Source of the DNA: CAYQCE01 sp964415885
Lineage (GTDB): Bacteria; Zixibacteria; MSB-5A5; JAABVY01; JAHJOQ01
NCBI GenBank assembly: GCA_964415885.1
Contig: CAYQCE010000046.1
Location: 1-30,205 of the forward strand
Direction of reading: 5' to 3'
Length of the DNA stretch: 30,205 nt
Under the pieces are notes generated by a model that ran no database searches, had not been told where the DNA came from, and saw only the letters and a list, made by a program, of their open reading frames with translations. The position numbers and the translations under genes are program-made. Positions 7,192-14,314 of the stretch are shown here, piece after piece; position 1 is the stretch's first letter; each line of letters opens with the position of its first letter.

Positions 7192-8406
7192 ATGAGACCG
7201 AAGATACTCAGTACGATATTCCTGAAGGAAATGAAGGATACTCTCCGCGATCGACGCACGCTGATTTTCATGCTCGCCGTGCCGATTCTCGCGATACCGC
7301 TCTTGATGATGTTCCTCTCACAGCTAATGATGAGCCAGATTACAAAAGAGATGGAGCGTGTGTCGGTAATTGCGGTTGAGGGTGAGGAACATCTGCCGGC
7401 GGACCTTCGCGATGCTTTGTTCGGGGTGAGATCTCTGGAAATTCGCGATGAGTCCGCGCTCGAATACAGTGATTTGACCGATGCCGTCAAGGACGGTACA
7501 ATCGACGCTCTTGTTGTGATACCCGAGGCATTCGAGCGGGCGATTGAGATCGAATCGCCTACCGATGTCGAGGTATTCTATGACGAGGCCGAAATACGAT
7601 CCGGTTTCGCAGTCGACAGGATCGACTCAGTTTTCGATGCCTACCACGAGCAGACAGTTATCGCACGGCTCGAGCAGTATGGTCTGTCGGGGGATGTGAT
7701 CGAGCCGTTCGAGTTCTACCAGTACAATGTTGCTTCGTCGCAGAAAGTCGCCGGAGAGAAGCTCGGTGCGATGTTGCCGTATCTTATAATCATTATGTGC
7801 TTTATGGGTGCGATGTACCCTGCTATCGATCTCGCTGCAGGCGAAAAGGAACGCGGCACTCTGGAAACTCTGCTTGTCTCGCCCGCGACGAGAGGGGAGT
7901 TCGTGCTCGGGAAGTACTTTGTTATCCTCACAACCGGAATCGTGGCGGCGTTCCTCGCGCTCGGATCGCTCTATTTCTCGATGAACTATATGGTCGAGGA
8001 GATGTTCTCCCGGCTCGGGGATATGCTCGCGCTCGAACTCGGTTTTTCGATGATTATCCTGATACTTCTGATAGTTTTGCCCATGGCGGGCATATTCGCG
8101 GCAATCCTCCTCTCGGTCTCGATCTTTGCTCGATCGTTCAAGGAGGCGCAGAGTTACATCACGGTCCTCAATATGTTTATCATACTCCCCGCGTTCGTGT
8201 CATTCCTGCCCGGCATGGAGATGGACTTCACGATGGCGCTGATTCCGGTCGTGAACGCCAGCATGATAATCAAGGATGCGATCTCGGGGACGGTTCAATG
8301 GAACTATGTGATTGCGGCCTTTGTCTGGACTAATATACTCGCCGGTATAACACTCCTGTTCGCCAAGAAGTGGTTCGAGCGGGAATCGGTATTGTTCAGA
8401 ATGTAG
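7192..8406 (+). CDS. ABC-2 type permease, NatB-like
   Basis: This permease of about 404 residues has an N-terminal membrane helix (LIFMLAVPILAIPLLMMF), a large periplasmic loop (about 45-200), then five or six helices. The loop is followed by the NatB/ABC-2 hallmark AAGEKERGTLETLLVSPATRGEFVLGK, here in two pieces around ERGTLETLL. It is the membrane partner of the preceding ATPase. I chose ATG 7192 because GGGAG lies 7 bases upstream. A GTG two codons earlier (7186) would overlap the upstream stop but sits too close to that site. The dinB-like gene starts 13 bp downstream. Confidence 0.88.
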   Translation: MRPKILSTIFLKEMKDTLRDRRTLIFMLAVPILAIPLLMMFLSQLMMSQITKEMERVSVIAVEGEEHLPADLRDALFGVRSLEIRDESALEYSDLTDAVKDGTIDALVVIPEAFERAIEIESPTDVEVFYDEAEIRSGFAVDRIDSVFDAYHEQTVIARLEQYGLSGDVIEPFEFYQYNVASSQKVAGEKLGAMLPYLIIIMCFMGAMYPAIDLAAGEKERGTLETLLVSPATRGEFVLGKYFVILTTGIVAAFLALGSLYFSMNYMVEEMFSRLGDMLALELGFSMIILILLIVLPMAGIFAAILLSVSIFARSFKEAQSYITVLNMFIILPAFVSFLPGMEMDFTMALIPVVNASMIIKDAISGTVQWNYVIAAFVWTNILAGITLLFAKKWFERESVLFRM

Positions 8407-8419
8407 AGGGAGTGACGAG

Positions 8420-8923
8420 ATGTATCGCAAGATTGAGGATTTCGAGAGATCGTGGACCTACCACTCAGAATGCACGCGCAAGGTCTTTGACAAGCTGACG
8501 GATGAATCGCTCCCGCAGAGTGTGTTGGGCGGTCATCGCACGCTCGGTAGAATGGCCTGGCACATAGTTCAGACCCTTTCCGAGATGGGAAACCGCACCG
8601 GGCTGGATATCGAAGGGCCGGGAATGGATCGGCCCGTGCCGGAGTCCGCAGACGAGATCAAGAAGGCATACGATGATACAGCATCGTCGGTTCTTCTGAA
8701 AGTGTCCTCGAAGTGGGATGATGAGGACCTGCTGAAGAAGGACGATATGTACGGCGAAATGTGGCCGCGCGGTATGTCGCTCGAGGCTTTGATTCACCAT
8801 GAGATCCATCACCGCGCCCAGATGACCGTGCTGATGCGTCAGGCCGGACTCGATGTCCCCGGCACATTCGGCCCGTCGAAGGACGAATGGAAGAACTACG
8901 GCACGGAGGCACCGGAGATTTAG
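8420..8923 (+). CDS. DinB/YfiT-fold metal-dependent enzyme
   Basis: This 167-residue four-helix-bundle protein has the DinB-superfamily metal triad: H48 in MAWHIV, and H127 and H131 in HHEIHHRAQM. Members include thiol-dependent S-transferases (bacillithiol, mycothiol) and damage-inducible proteins of unknown role, so the substrate cannot be named. AGAGGGAG gives a strong ribosome binding site. It follows the ABC permease by 13 bp and is likely its last operon partner. DinB proteins often handle reactive electrophiles, so a detoxification or export unit is possible, but that is inference. Confidence 0.85.
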   Translation: MYRKIEDFERSWTYHSECTRKVFDKLTDESLPQSVLGGHRTLGRMAWHIVQTLSEMGNRTGLDIEGPGMDRPVPESADEIKKAYDDTASSVLLKVSSKWDDEDLLKKDDMYGEMWPRGMSLEALIHHEIHHRAQMTVLMRQAGLDVPGTFGPSKDEWKNYGTEAPEI

Positions 8924-8951
8924 AGCCGAACGACCCTCATACCACGAGCAC

Positions 8952-9155
8952 ATTAAAGATTTTGGCGTCTTTCTTTAATTTGATATCCTGTGCTTAAAGA
9001 GGTCTTTAATAATTCGTGTGGATATTAAAGTTTGTAGGGCTTCTGTTTAATTTAAATCTTGCCAGTTAAAGAGGTCTTTAATAGACTATATGCAAATTAA
9101 AGTATTTAAGGTATTTGCTTAATTTGTTGTCCACTAAATAAGTTAGGTCTTTAAC
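8952..9155. repeat. Three tandem 72-bp AT-rich repeats built from phased TTAAAG/CTTTAA sites
   Basis: Units begin at 8952, 9024 and 9096 (ATTAAAG), an exact 72-bp period; the third copy is more diverged and carries about 1 extra base. Each unit holds TTAAAG or CTTTAA hexamers in alternating orientation, including the near-palindrome TTAAAGAGGTCTTTAA (8994-9009 and 9066-9081). Start positions 8953, 8973, 8994, 9004, 9025, 9045, 9066, 9076, 9097 and 9117 are 20-21 or 10 bp apart, that is, whole helical turns, so every site faces the same side of the DNA. The array fills most of a 328-bp gene-free gap upstream of fic and is far more AT-rich than its surroundings. Confidence 0.85.
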
Positions 9156-9201
9156 TCAGACCTTCAAAGGGACACTCCCAAATTGGGCTTTGAGGGCTCG
9201 C

Positions 9202-9231
9202 TTGAATTCCGGATGCGGAAGCCGTTAGAAT
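9202..9231 (+). promoter_or_regulatory. Sigma-70-like promoter of fic
   Basis: TTGAAT (9202-9207), an 18-bp spacer, then TAGAAT (9226-9231), followed by AGGAG and the ATG at 9252. The repeat array ends about 50 bp upstream. Confidence 0.5.
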
Positions 9232-9251
9232 AGAACAGGAGTTCAAACAAA

Positions 9252-10421
9252 ATGAAGAGGGAGAGAACGGGGAAGAAAGTGACCGTGAGCACGGTTGGTG
9301 GTGAGCATTGTCAGGCATTCGTTCCTGATCCGTTGCCGCCCAATCCGCCGTTGAAGATGGATTCCGGATTGGTAGAACGTCTTCAAAACGCCTATATCGC
9401 CTTAGGGCGTCTCGACAGCATATCCACTCTGCTACCGGACCCCGAACGCTTTCTTTACATGTATGTTCGCAAAGAAGCCGTTCTATCCTCACAGATAGAG
9501 GGCACGCAGGCTTCAATCTCAGACTTCATCAAACACGAAATCAAGGGATCTCCCGGAAGCCTGATTGGCGATGTCAAAGAGGTGTCAAATTATGTCGCAG
9601 CGATGGATCATGGACTCGAGAGAATTAAAAATAGCTTTCCATTATCATTGACGCTCTTTCGAGAAATGCACGAAATACTTCTACGCGACAGTCGCGGCGG
9701 TGAGAAGATGCCGGGTGAATTCCGGAAGTCTCAGAACTGGATCGGTGGCAGTCGACCCGGGACAGCGAGATTCGTTCCCCCTCCCCCGGAAAGCGTGCCT
9801 GAATGCCTGGGTGATCTCGAGAAGTTCCTGCATGATGAGCCCGTCAAGACGCCGCTTCTCATTAAGGCTGGACTCTCGCATGTCCAGTTCGAGACAATAC
9901 ATCCGTTTCTCGATGGCAACGGGAGAATCGGCAGATTGCTTATTACGTTACTCCTGTGCTCGGAGGGTGCACTGAAAGAGCCGACTCTCTACCTGAGTTT
10001 ATATTTCAAAAGTCATCGACAGGACTATTATGACTTGCTGCAAGCTGTACGCGAACACGGCGAGTGGGAGGAGTGGATTTGTTTCTTTTTGGATGGTGTC
10101 GAAAAGACTTCAAATCAAGCTGTTGAGACGGCGAAATTGTTGGTTGAGATGTTCGAAGCCGATCACAACAATATTATTGAAAGATCCAGGCAATCTGCCG
10201 GATCAGTTGTACTCGTGCATCGAGCGATGCAGCAACAGCCCATAATTACAATACCCCGGGTAGCAGAAAGGACTTCAATCTCATATCCGACGGCGAAGAA
10301 AGCTGTGAAAACACTCGAACGCTTGGGGATCGTACATCAACTGCCAAAGGATGGCCGTGCCGTGCAGTATAGCTACTCCAAGTACCTTCGTATACTGGAC
10401 GAGGGAACTGAGCCGCTTTGA
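9252..10421 (+). CDS. Class II Fic-domain protein with C-terminal winged helix
   Basis: This 389-residue Fic protein carries the active motif HPFLDGNGRIGR at 217-228 (HxFxDGNGRxGR intact). The N-terminal inhibitory motif SSQIEG at 79-84 matches (S/T)xxxE(G/N), so it is class II: the inhibitory helix is in the same chain. Residues of about 325-385 form a winged-helix domain (IPRVAERTSISYPTAKKAV), typical of stand-alone Fic/DUF4172-type proteins. Such enzymes usually transfer AMP to target proteins; the target is unknown. No separate antitoxin gene is adjacent, which fits built-in inhibition. The winged helix and the upstream repeat array suggest DNA binding and autoregulation. Flanking repeats and AT-rich DNA hint at acquisition by transfer. 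Confidence 0.92.
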   Translation: MKRERTGKKVTVSTVGGEHCQAFVPDPLPPNPPLKMDSGLVERLQNAYIALGRLDSISTLLPDPERFLYMYVRKEAVLSSQIEGTQASISDFIKHEIKGSPGSLIGDVKEVSNYVAAMDHGLERIKNSFPLSLTLFREMHEILLRDSRGGEKMPGEFRKSQNWIGGSRPGTARFVPPPPESVPECLGDLEKFLHDEPVKTPLLIKAGLSHVQFETIHPFLDGNGRIGRLLITLLLCSEGALKEPTLYLSLYFKSHRQDYYDLLQAVREHGEWEEWICFFLDGVEKTSNQAVETAKLLVEMFEADHNNIIERSRQSAGSVVLVHRAMQQQPIITIPRVAERTSISYPTAKKAVKTLERLGIVHQLPKDGRAVQYSYSKYLRILDEGTEPL

Positions 10422-10443
10422 GGTAGATTGAGATTGGCGAAGA

Positions 10444-10460
10444 CCCATCTGAAAGATGGG
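10444..10460. repeat. Small palindrome CCCATCT-GAA-AGATGGG
   Basis: A perfect 7-bp inverted repeat with a 3-nt loop, 23 bp after the fic stop. No T-run follows, so it is not a standard intrinsic terminator. It looks like one module of the palindrome cluster downstream of fic. Confidence 0.6.
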
Positions 10461-10478
10461 CTACCCGGACTGAATGTA

Positions 10479-10520
10479 GCGTCAGTTCACAAGCCCGCAA
10501 GCGGGCTTAGGAACTGACGC
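10479..10520. repeat. 42-bp nested palindrome (REP/BIME-like)
   Basis: The outer arms GCGTCAGTTC (10479-10488) and GAACTGACGC (10511-10520) pair perfectly over 10 bp. After a symmetric 2x2 internal loop, the inner arms AAGCCCGC (10491-10498) and GCGGGCTT (10501-10508) pair. No T-run follows. A third, weaker pair (CAAGTC 10532-10537, GACTTG 10553-10558) lies downstream. Together these fill the 226 bp between fic and the next gene. They may be repetitive extragenic palindromes, a transposon-derived miniature element, or a structured 3' end. Confidence 0.7.
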
Positions 10521-10647
10521 AACGAGCAATGCAAGTCGTGAGCATCGAACGTGACTTGAGTAGAACAGAACCCGAGGTGCTTCTGCCATCTTTTTGAATG
10601 AAACGGAGTGGAAGAAACCCGCGTCAAAAGACCCGGGCCACGCAAGA

Positions 10648-11082
10648 TCACTTCTTCACATACTTCCCGTCAAACCAGACATACCAGCTCTCGCCGCCAT
10701 CGGTCGAGCGTTCGATCAACTTATGGACGGAGCCGTCATCCCTCGGTTCGAGCAGCATGCGCGAGAGTTCGGTGGTGCCGTCCTTGTTAATTAGCTCCCC
10801 CTCGTAGTGCATGACGCCGTCCTCGAAATGACCGTCATAATAGATTATCATACCCGATATGTCTATCCATGTCTGTTTCCACGAATCGGAGTCCGGATCG
10901 TAGAAATTGATACTGGTGCCGGTGAAACTGCTCGTGGCGGATGTGTAGTTCTCACCTATCAGGCAGCCATTGTGCGCCTGTTCGATTGCGGGTTCGTTTG
11001 TCTGCGCCGGAGCGGGATTCATTGTGGCGATAAGCAATACGAGAATGGTCAGAACCGCTGAAATCGTCCTGAATCTCAACAC
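10648..11082 (-). CDS. Secreted lipocalin-like protein, DUF1579-type C-terminal half
   Basis: This 144-residue exported protein has a signal peptide cleaved near PAPAQ at residues 23-27. The rest resembles the second half of DUF1579-like lipocalin-fold proteins: NGCLIGE, SINFYDPDSDSWKQTWID, the strand pair YYDGHFEDGVMHYEGE, and a closing STDGGESWYVWFDGKY. Such proteins normally have a first segment with an FWxGxW motif before NGC; that part, about 35 residues, is missing. The gene is either a shortened variant or the product of an internal deletion that kept the frame. The start is GTG 11082 with AGGAG 7 bases upstream. The function is unknown, possibly small-molecule binding in the periplasm. 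Confidence 0.7.
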   Translation of the reverse strand: MLRFRTISAVLTILVLLIATMNPAPAQTNEPAIEQAHNGCLIGENYTSATSSFTGTSINFYDPDSDSWKQTWIDISGMIIYYDGHFEDGVMHYEGELINKDGTTELSRMLLEPRDDGSVHKLIERSTDGGESWYVWFDGKYVKK

Positions 11083-11259
11083 TTATTCTCTCCTCATTTT
11101 ACGGATTCCATCTGAACTAACGAATCAGCATCTATAGTGTCCAGAAAAAGATATCCTGCTCTCAAAAACATCGCCTCCCGCGGAAACCGGGATCGAGATT
11201 TCAGTGTTTAGTCGGCGGTACTGTCAGGGGGCAGTTTATGGGGTTGAAGCAAATGAATT

Positions 11260-12213
11260 ATGGCTGTTCATATTGACACTTTGATAATAGGTGCCGGGAT
11301 TGCGGGGCTGTCCGCGGCGCGCAGAATAACCTCCTCGGGTGAACGAGTTCTCGTCGTGGACAAGGGCCGCGGCGTGGGCGGTCGTATGGCTACGAGACGT
11401 TTCGGAGGGGCGGTATTCGATCATGGCGCTCAGTCTTTCACTATTATCGATCCGAAGTTCAGAGCAATAGCATATCCAGCTATCTCAAATGGTGCCGCTG
11501 TCGAATGGTACGTCGATCAGCAAAAACACTATCGCGGGGTAGGTGGTATCACAGCTCCGATTAAGGAACTCACGACCAAGCTGAATGTGTGGATATCCAC
11601 CAAAGTCGATAGGGTAGACTTCCGAGACGGCGGCTGGGTTGCCTCTGTGCAGGAGCGGGATGATATCCTCGCCCGAAAGCTGGTCCTCACAGCTCCGGTA
11701 CCGCAATCTCTCGAAATACTCTCCGGCAGCGCATCCGGTTTGCCGCAACGGATGCTCGACGAGTTGCATTCGGTCAGCTATGAACGCTGTATTGCCGCAT
11801 TGCTGCTGATGGATAATCCTGCGGGTACTCCTGAGCCTGGATTTGTCGTGTATGAAACCGGCAATATCCGGCAAATAGTCGACAACCACGTTAAACGAAT
11901 CTCAGGAGTACCATCGGTAACGATACACACATCTCACGAGTTCAGTCTAGAGAACTGGGATCGAAGCGACTCCGATGTACTGTCTGGTGTACTGAGCGAG
12001 ATACGGTCAATAGATCCTTCGAACGTCGTGGACTTTCAGATTCATCGGTGGAGATATGCCCGACCGGTCAAGTCGTTGCAAGCCCGAGCGATCGTATCCG
12101 AGACACCGGCGAGAATCGCATTTGCCGGGGACGCTTTCGGTGCCGGAAACAGCGACATTGAAACTGCCGCGCTTTCCGGTCTCGCTGCGGCGGAGGCTCT
12201 GCTTAAGAAATAA
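11260..12213 (+). CDS. Renalase-like NAD(P)/FAD-dependent oxidoreductase
   Basis: This 317-residue flavoprotein has the dinucleotide motif IIGAGIAG at 9-16, followed by VVDKGRGVGGRMATRR, a hallmark of the renalase/COG3380 subgroup of amine-oxidase-fold enzymes. The C-terminal FAD motif is AFAGDAFGAGNSDIETAALSG, split around GDAFG. Members oxidise aberrant NAD(P)H isomers or act in poorly known redox reactions; many bacterial copies neighbour photolyase genes. The ribosome binding site is weak and I cannot define the promoter. TspO follows after 41 bp, suggesting co-transcription. A link to tetrapyrrole, light or oxidative stress is inference from that pairing. Confidence 0.85.
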   Translation: MAVHIDTLIIGAGIAGLSAARRITSSGERVLVVDKGRGVGGRMATRRFGGAVFDHGAQSFTIIDPKFRAIAYPAISNGAAVEWYVDQQKHYRGVGGITAPIKELTTKLNVWISTKVDRVDFRDGGWVASVQERDDILARKLVLTAPVPQSLEILSGSASGLPQRMLDELHSVSYERCIAALLLMDNPAGTPEPGFVVYETGNIRQIVDNHVKRISGVPSVTIHTSHEFSLENWDRSDSDVLSGVLSEIRSIDPSNVVDFQIHRWRYARPVKSLQARAIVSETPARIAFAGDAFGAGNSDIETAALSGLAAAEALLKK

Positions 12214-12254
12214 GTCGGGAACCAACCCCCCTTATCTATCCTTCCTCATAGTAG

Positions 12255-12722
12255 ATGAAATTATCCAGGCAAATCATCGGCGTGATCCTGTTCGTAGGTT
12301 TGTGCCTTGCGGTTGGATTCATCGCCTCCACATGGTCCCCCGGTGAGTGGTATCAGACGATCAACAAGCCGTCATGGACTCCGCCAAGCTGGGTATTTGG
12401 TCCGGTCTGGACTCTGCTCTATATCATGATGGGTGTTGCGGCGTGGCTGGTATGGCGCGAATTCGGATTCTCCGGCGCCAGAATCGCGCTCGCAGTGTTC
12501 TTCAGTCAGCTCGCGTTGAACTTCCTCTGGTCATACCTGTTTTTTGGAATTCAGAATCCCGGTGCGGCGTTTATCGATCTCGTGCTTCTCTGGATTGCTA
12601 TTCTCGTAACGATCGTTCTCTTCTGGAATCGAAACAGAATAGCGGGAGCGCTATTGTTGCCCTACCTCGCGTGGGTGACCTACGCGGGGTCGTTGAATCT
12701 GGGAGTCTGGGTTATGAACTGA
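12255..12722 (+). CDS. tspO: TspO/MBR family membrane protein
   Basis: This 155-residue protein has five membrane helices, as expected for the tryptophan-rich sensory protein family. The signature loop NKPSWTPPSWVFGPVW spans 37-52, and conserved W/N residues appear in LNFLWSYLFFG and WVTYAGSLN. Bacterial TspO binds porphyrins and affects photosynthesis-gene or stress responses; some homologues degrade protoporphyrin IX. No strong ribosome binding site precedes the ATG, so it probably depends on the flavoprotein gene upstream for expression. The stop lies 3 bp from the stop of the convergent membrane-protein gene. Confidence 0.93.
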   Translation: MKLSRQIIGVILFVGLCLAVGFIASTWSPGEWYQTINKPSWTPPSWVFGPVWTLLYIMMGVAAWLVWREFGFSGARIALAVFFSQLALNFLWSYLFFGIQNPGAAFIDLVLLWIAILVTIVLFWNRNRIAGALLLPYLAWVTYAGSLNLGVWVMN

Positions 12723-12725
12723 CGA

Positions 12726-13901
12726 TCAGGAACCGTTTTTCTCGTCATTTTCTTCAGGATCGCTTCGCTCGTTCTCTTTTTCTTCCTCCTTCTTTTTCTG
12801 CGAGAAGTTATCGAACATTTCCTCGTCCGGCAGCTCGGCAAGTTTTTCGCCGTGGGTCTGTCGGCGGATGTCGATGAATGCGATCACCTGTCCCACCACG
12901 ACTGTGTTGATGAAATACGCGAAGAGGAAGAGAATTATGAACGAGATTCCGATCATCGCGAGATGCGCCGCGACCGACAGAACGGTATCCGTCTGGTGAT
13001 ACGAACCGAGCAGGAAGAGATTGAAGCCGAAATCTGATCCGGGATATAGATATGTAAGGAACTTGATCCCCGGCGAAGACATCGGGAACATATCGATTGC
13101 GCTCTCGAAAACCACCTTCCCCTTATCGCCCATGAATACGCCGGTCGTGAAATTGGTAAACTGAAACGCGCGATAAGCGAAGTATGCGAGAATGAATGTG
13201 CAGACTTTGGCGATCACGAGCGATGAACCCGTGAATATGCTCCATCTAAGCGGTCGCGATGTTACGGTCGAGAAACTGTCGAACAGAGCCGTGAGCGTAT
13301 CCTCGCCGTTTATCGCCACCGCGGAGGGTCCGGTAAGGACGAGCGTGGTCAGAAGGAACATGACGAAAACGGTAAAGAGCGATAAAATAAAGTATGGGAA
13401 GGCGTAGAAGAGTCCGAAACTGATCTCGCCGACATACGGAATTTTGCCGATCAACCCGGCTATCAGCCCGAGCACGACCATGAAGCCGATGAATGCCACG
13501 ACTCCGGCATACGCCCGCAGCATAATGCCCTTTCTTTCCTTCACGTACTTCCGAGCCTCCGGCGCAGAGAAGAAAAGATTGCCACGGATTTCCTCGACCG
13601 CCGATCGCGAGACAGCGAGATTCCCCCGCAACATCCAGATCAGGAACCAGTGAAATGCCGCGAGCCACACGAGTCGTCCCCATAGCGATACCACACCGAT
13701 GTCACCGATCGGGTAGATGAAATGCACATCCCAGGCGAACGACAGGTTGACTCCGTCGACCCACATCGCCGCATACGCGAGAATAGCGTAGCCGACATAC
13801 GCAATAGTAAGATTCTGCATCTGCATGATGATGTTCTTGCCGTGCAGAGCGATTCGCGGAGCTCTGAATATATCCCTGAAATCGTAGTAGTAGCTTTTCA
13901 C
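12726..13901 (-). CDS. Polytopic membrane protein of unknown function with charged C-terminal tail
   Basis: This is a 391-residue protein with about six to eight hydrophobic segments (for example YVGYAILAYAAMWV near 35, GVVAFIGFMVVLGLIAGLIG near 152, FILSLFTVFVMFLLTTLVL near 190, and IGISFIILFLFAYFINTVVVG near 325). The last 35 residues are almost entirely Lys, Glu, Asp and Asn, forming a disordered cytoplasmic tail. The N-terminus contains FRDIFRAPRIALHGKNI, probably an amphipathic lead-in. I recognise no family with confidence and see no catalytic motif. The start is GTG 13901 with GGGAGGA just upstream. A strong promoter sits at 13926-13953. Confidence 0.8.
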   Translation of the reverse strand: MKSYYYDFRDIFRAPRIALHGKNIIMQMQNLTIAYVGYAILAYAAMWVDGVNLSFAWDVHFIYPIGDIGVVSLWGRLVWLAAFHWFLIWMLRGNLAVSRSAVEEIRGNLFFSAPEARKYVKERKGIMLRAYAGVVAFIGFMVVLGLIAGLIGKIPYVGEISFGLFYAFPYFILSLFTVFVMFLLTTLVLTGPSAVAINGEDTLTALFDSFSTVTSRPLRWSIFTGSSLVIAKVCTFILAYFAYRAFQFTNFTTGVFMGDKGKVVFESAIDMFPMSSPGIKFLTYLYPGSDFGFNLFLLGSYHQTDTVLSVAAHLAMIGISFIILFLFAYFINTVVVGQVIAFIDIRRQTHGEKLAELPDEEMFDNFSQKKKEEEKENERSDPEENDEKNGS

Positions 13902-13925
13902 AGATTCCTCCCGGATTTCAGGTAT

Positions 13926-13953
13926 CTTATACTTTTGTGTATCGTGATGTCAA
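13926..13953 (-). promoter_or_regulatory. Strong sigma-70-like promoter of the polytopic membrane protein
   Basis: Reading the minus strand: a perfect TTGACA (13953-13948), a 16-bp spacer, then TATAAG (13931-13926). The leader is about 18 nt and carries GGGAGGA. The -35 box directly abuts the T-run of the upstream terminator hairpin. Confidence 0.65.
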
Positions 13954-13982
13954 GAAGAAAGCCCCGTCGACCTTGACGGGGC
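13952..13982 (-). terminator. Rho-independent terminator of the small-RNA candidate
   Basis: On the minus strand, GCCCCGTC (13982-13975) and GACGGGGC (13968-13961) form a perfect 8-bp GC-rich stem with a 6-nt loop, followed by TTTCTTCTT. No annotated gene otherwise needs a terminator here, since the flanking genes diverge. Confidence 0.6.
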
Positions 13983-14165
13983 GTTTCTTCCGTACTACGC
14001 GGAATGTACACTATTCGCATTGGTCAAGCGGATGGCGACCACTTGAAAACACGAATACTATGAGAGATACGGATTCGCTGGAGCAGGATTGGAAGTTCCA
14101 AACGTATCCGCAGTCTTTTCTGAGCTATGATAACGCCGCGATAAGGTGACGAATGTGAGGTTCGT
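13953..14165 (-). ncRNA. Candidate intergenic small RNA, about 210 nt
   Basis: A transcript is predicted from the promoter at 14172-14199 to the hairpin at 13961-13982 on the minus strand. It has no reading frame with a ribosome binding site. Possible long-range pairs bring the ends together: CACATTCG (14157-14150) with CGAAT-A-GTG near 14017, and TACG (14166-14163, at the 5' edge) with CGTA near 13998. An internal stem GATACG/CGTATC (about 14108-14067) closes a terminal domain. A rod with a closing stem recalls 6S RNA, but I see no sequence match, so the class is unassigned. It lies between the membrane-protein promoter and the divergent mtaB promoter. Confidence 0.4.
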
Positions 14166-14171
14166 ATTGCA

Positions 14172-14199
14172 AGTATAGCCCATAACTCCAATCGGTCAA
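14172..14199 (-). promoter_or_regulatory. Promoter of the small-RNA candidate
   Basis: Reading the minus strand: TTGACC (14199-14194), a 16-bp spacer, then TATACT (14177-14172). No gene starts within 200 bp downstream. Confidence 0.5.
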
Positions 14200-14244
14200 T
14201 ATGGTTTCTTTGACTTCGGAATATCAAATGAAACGAAGGATGCC

Positions 14245-14273
14245 TTGAAAACTGGACTCGTATGCTTTATATT
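14245..14273 (+). promoter_or_regulatory. Sigma-70-like promoter of mtaB-miaB
   Basis: TTGAAA (14245-14250), a 17-bp spacer, then TATATT (14268-14273). The predicted start near 14280 lies about 35 nt before ATG 14315. Confidence 0.6.
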
Positions 14274-14314
14274 CTTGCGTCTTGCGGTCACGTGATACGT
14301 ATCAGTGTGTGAAG

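Noticed and set aside
6458..8923. Regarding the two ABC exporters as a recent duplication
   Set aside because: The permeases differ in topology and hallmark sequences and the ATPases differ in C-terminal domain.
8952..9155. CRISPR array
   Set aside because: The units are whole 72-bp diverged tandem copies without constant repeats separated by unique spacers, and no cas gene is near.
13953..14165. Naming the small-RNA candidate 6S RNA
   Set aside because: There are possible closing pairs but no sequence match and no covariation evidence.
14282..14314. TTG start for mtaB at 14282
   Set aside because: It lies 8 bases after the -10 box, but the 11 extra residues are not part of the family N-terminus and leaderless TTG starts are unlikely.
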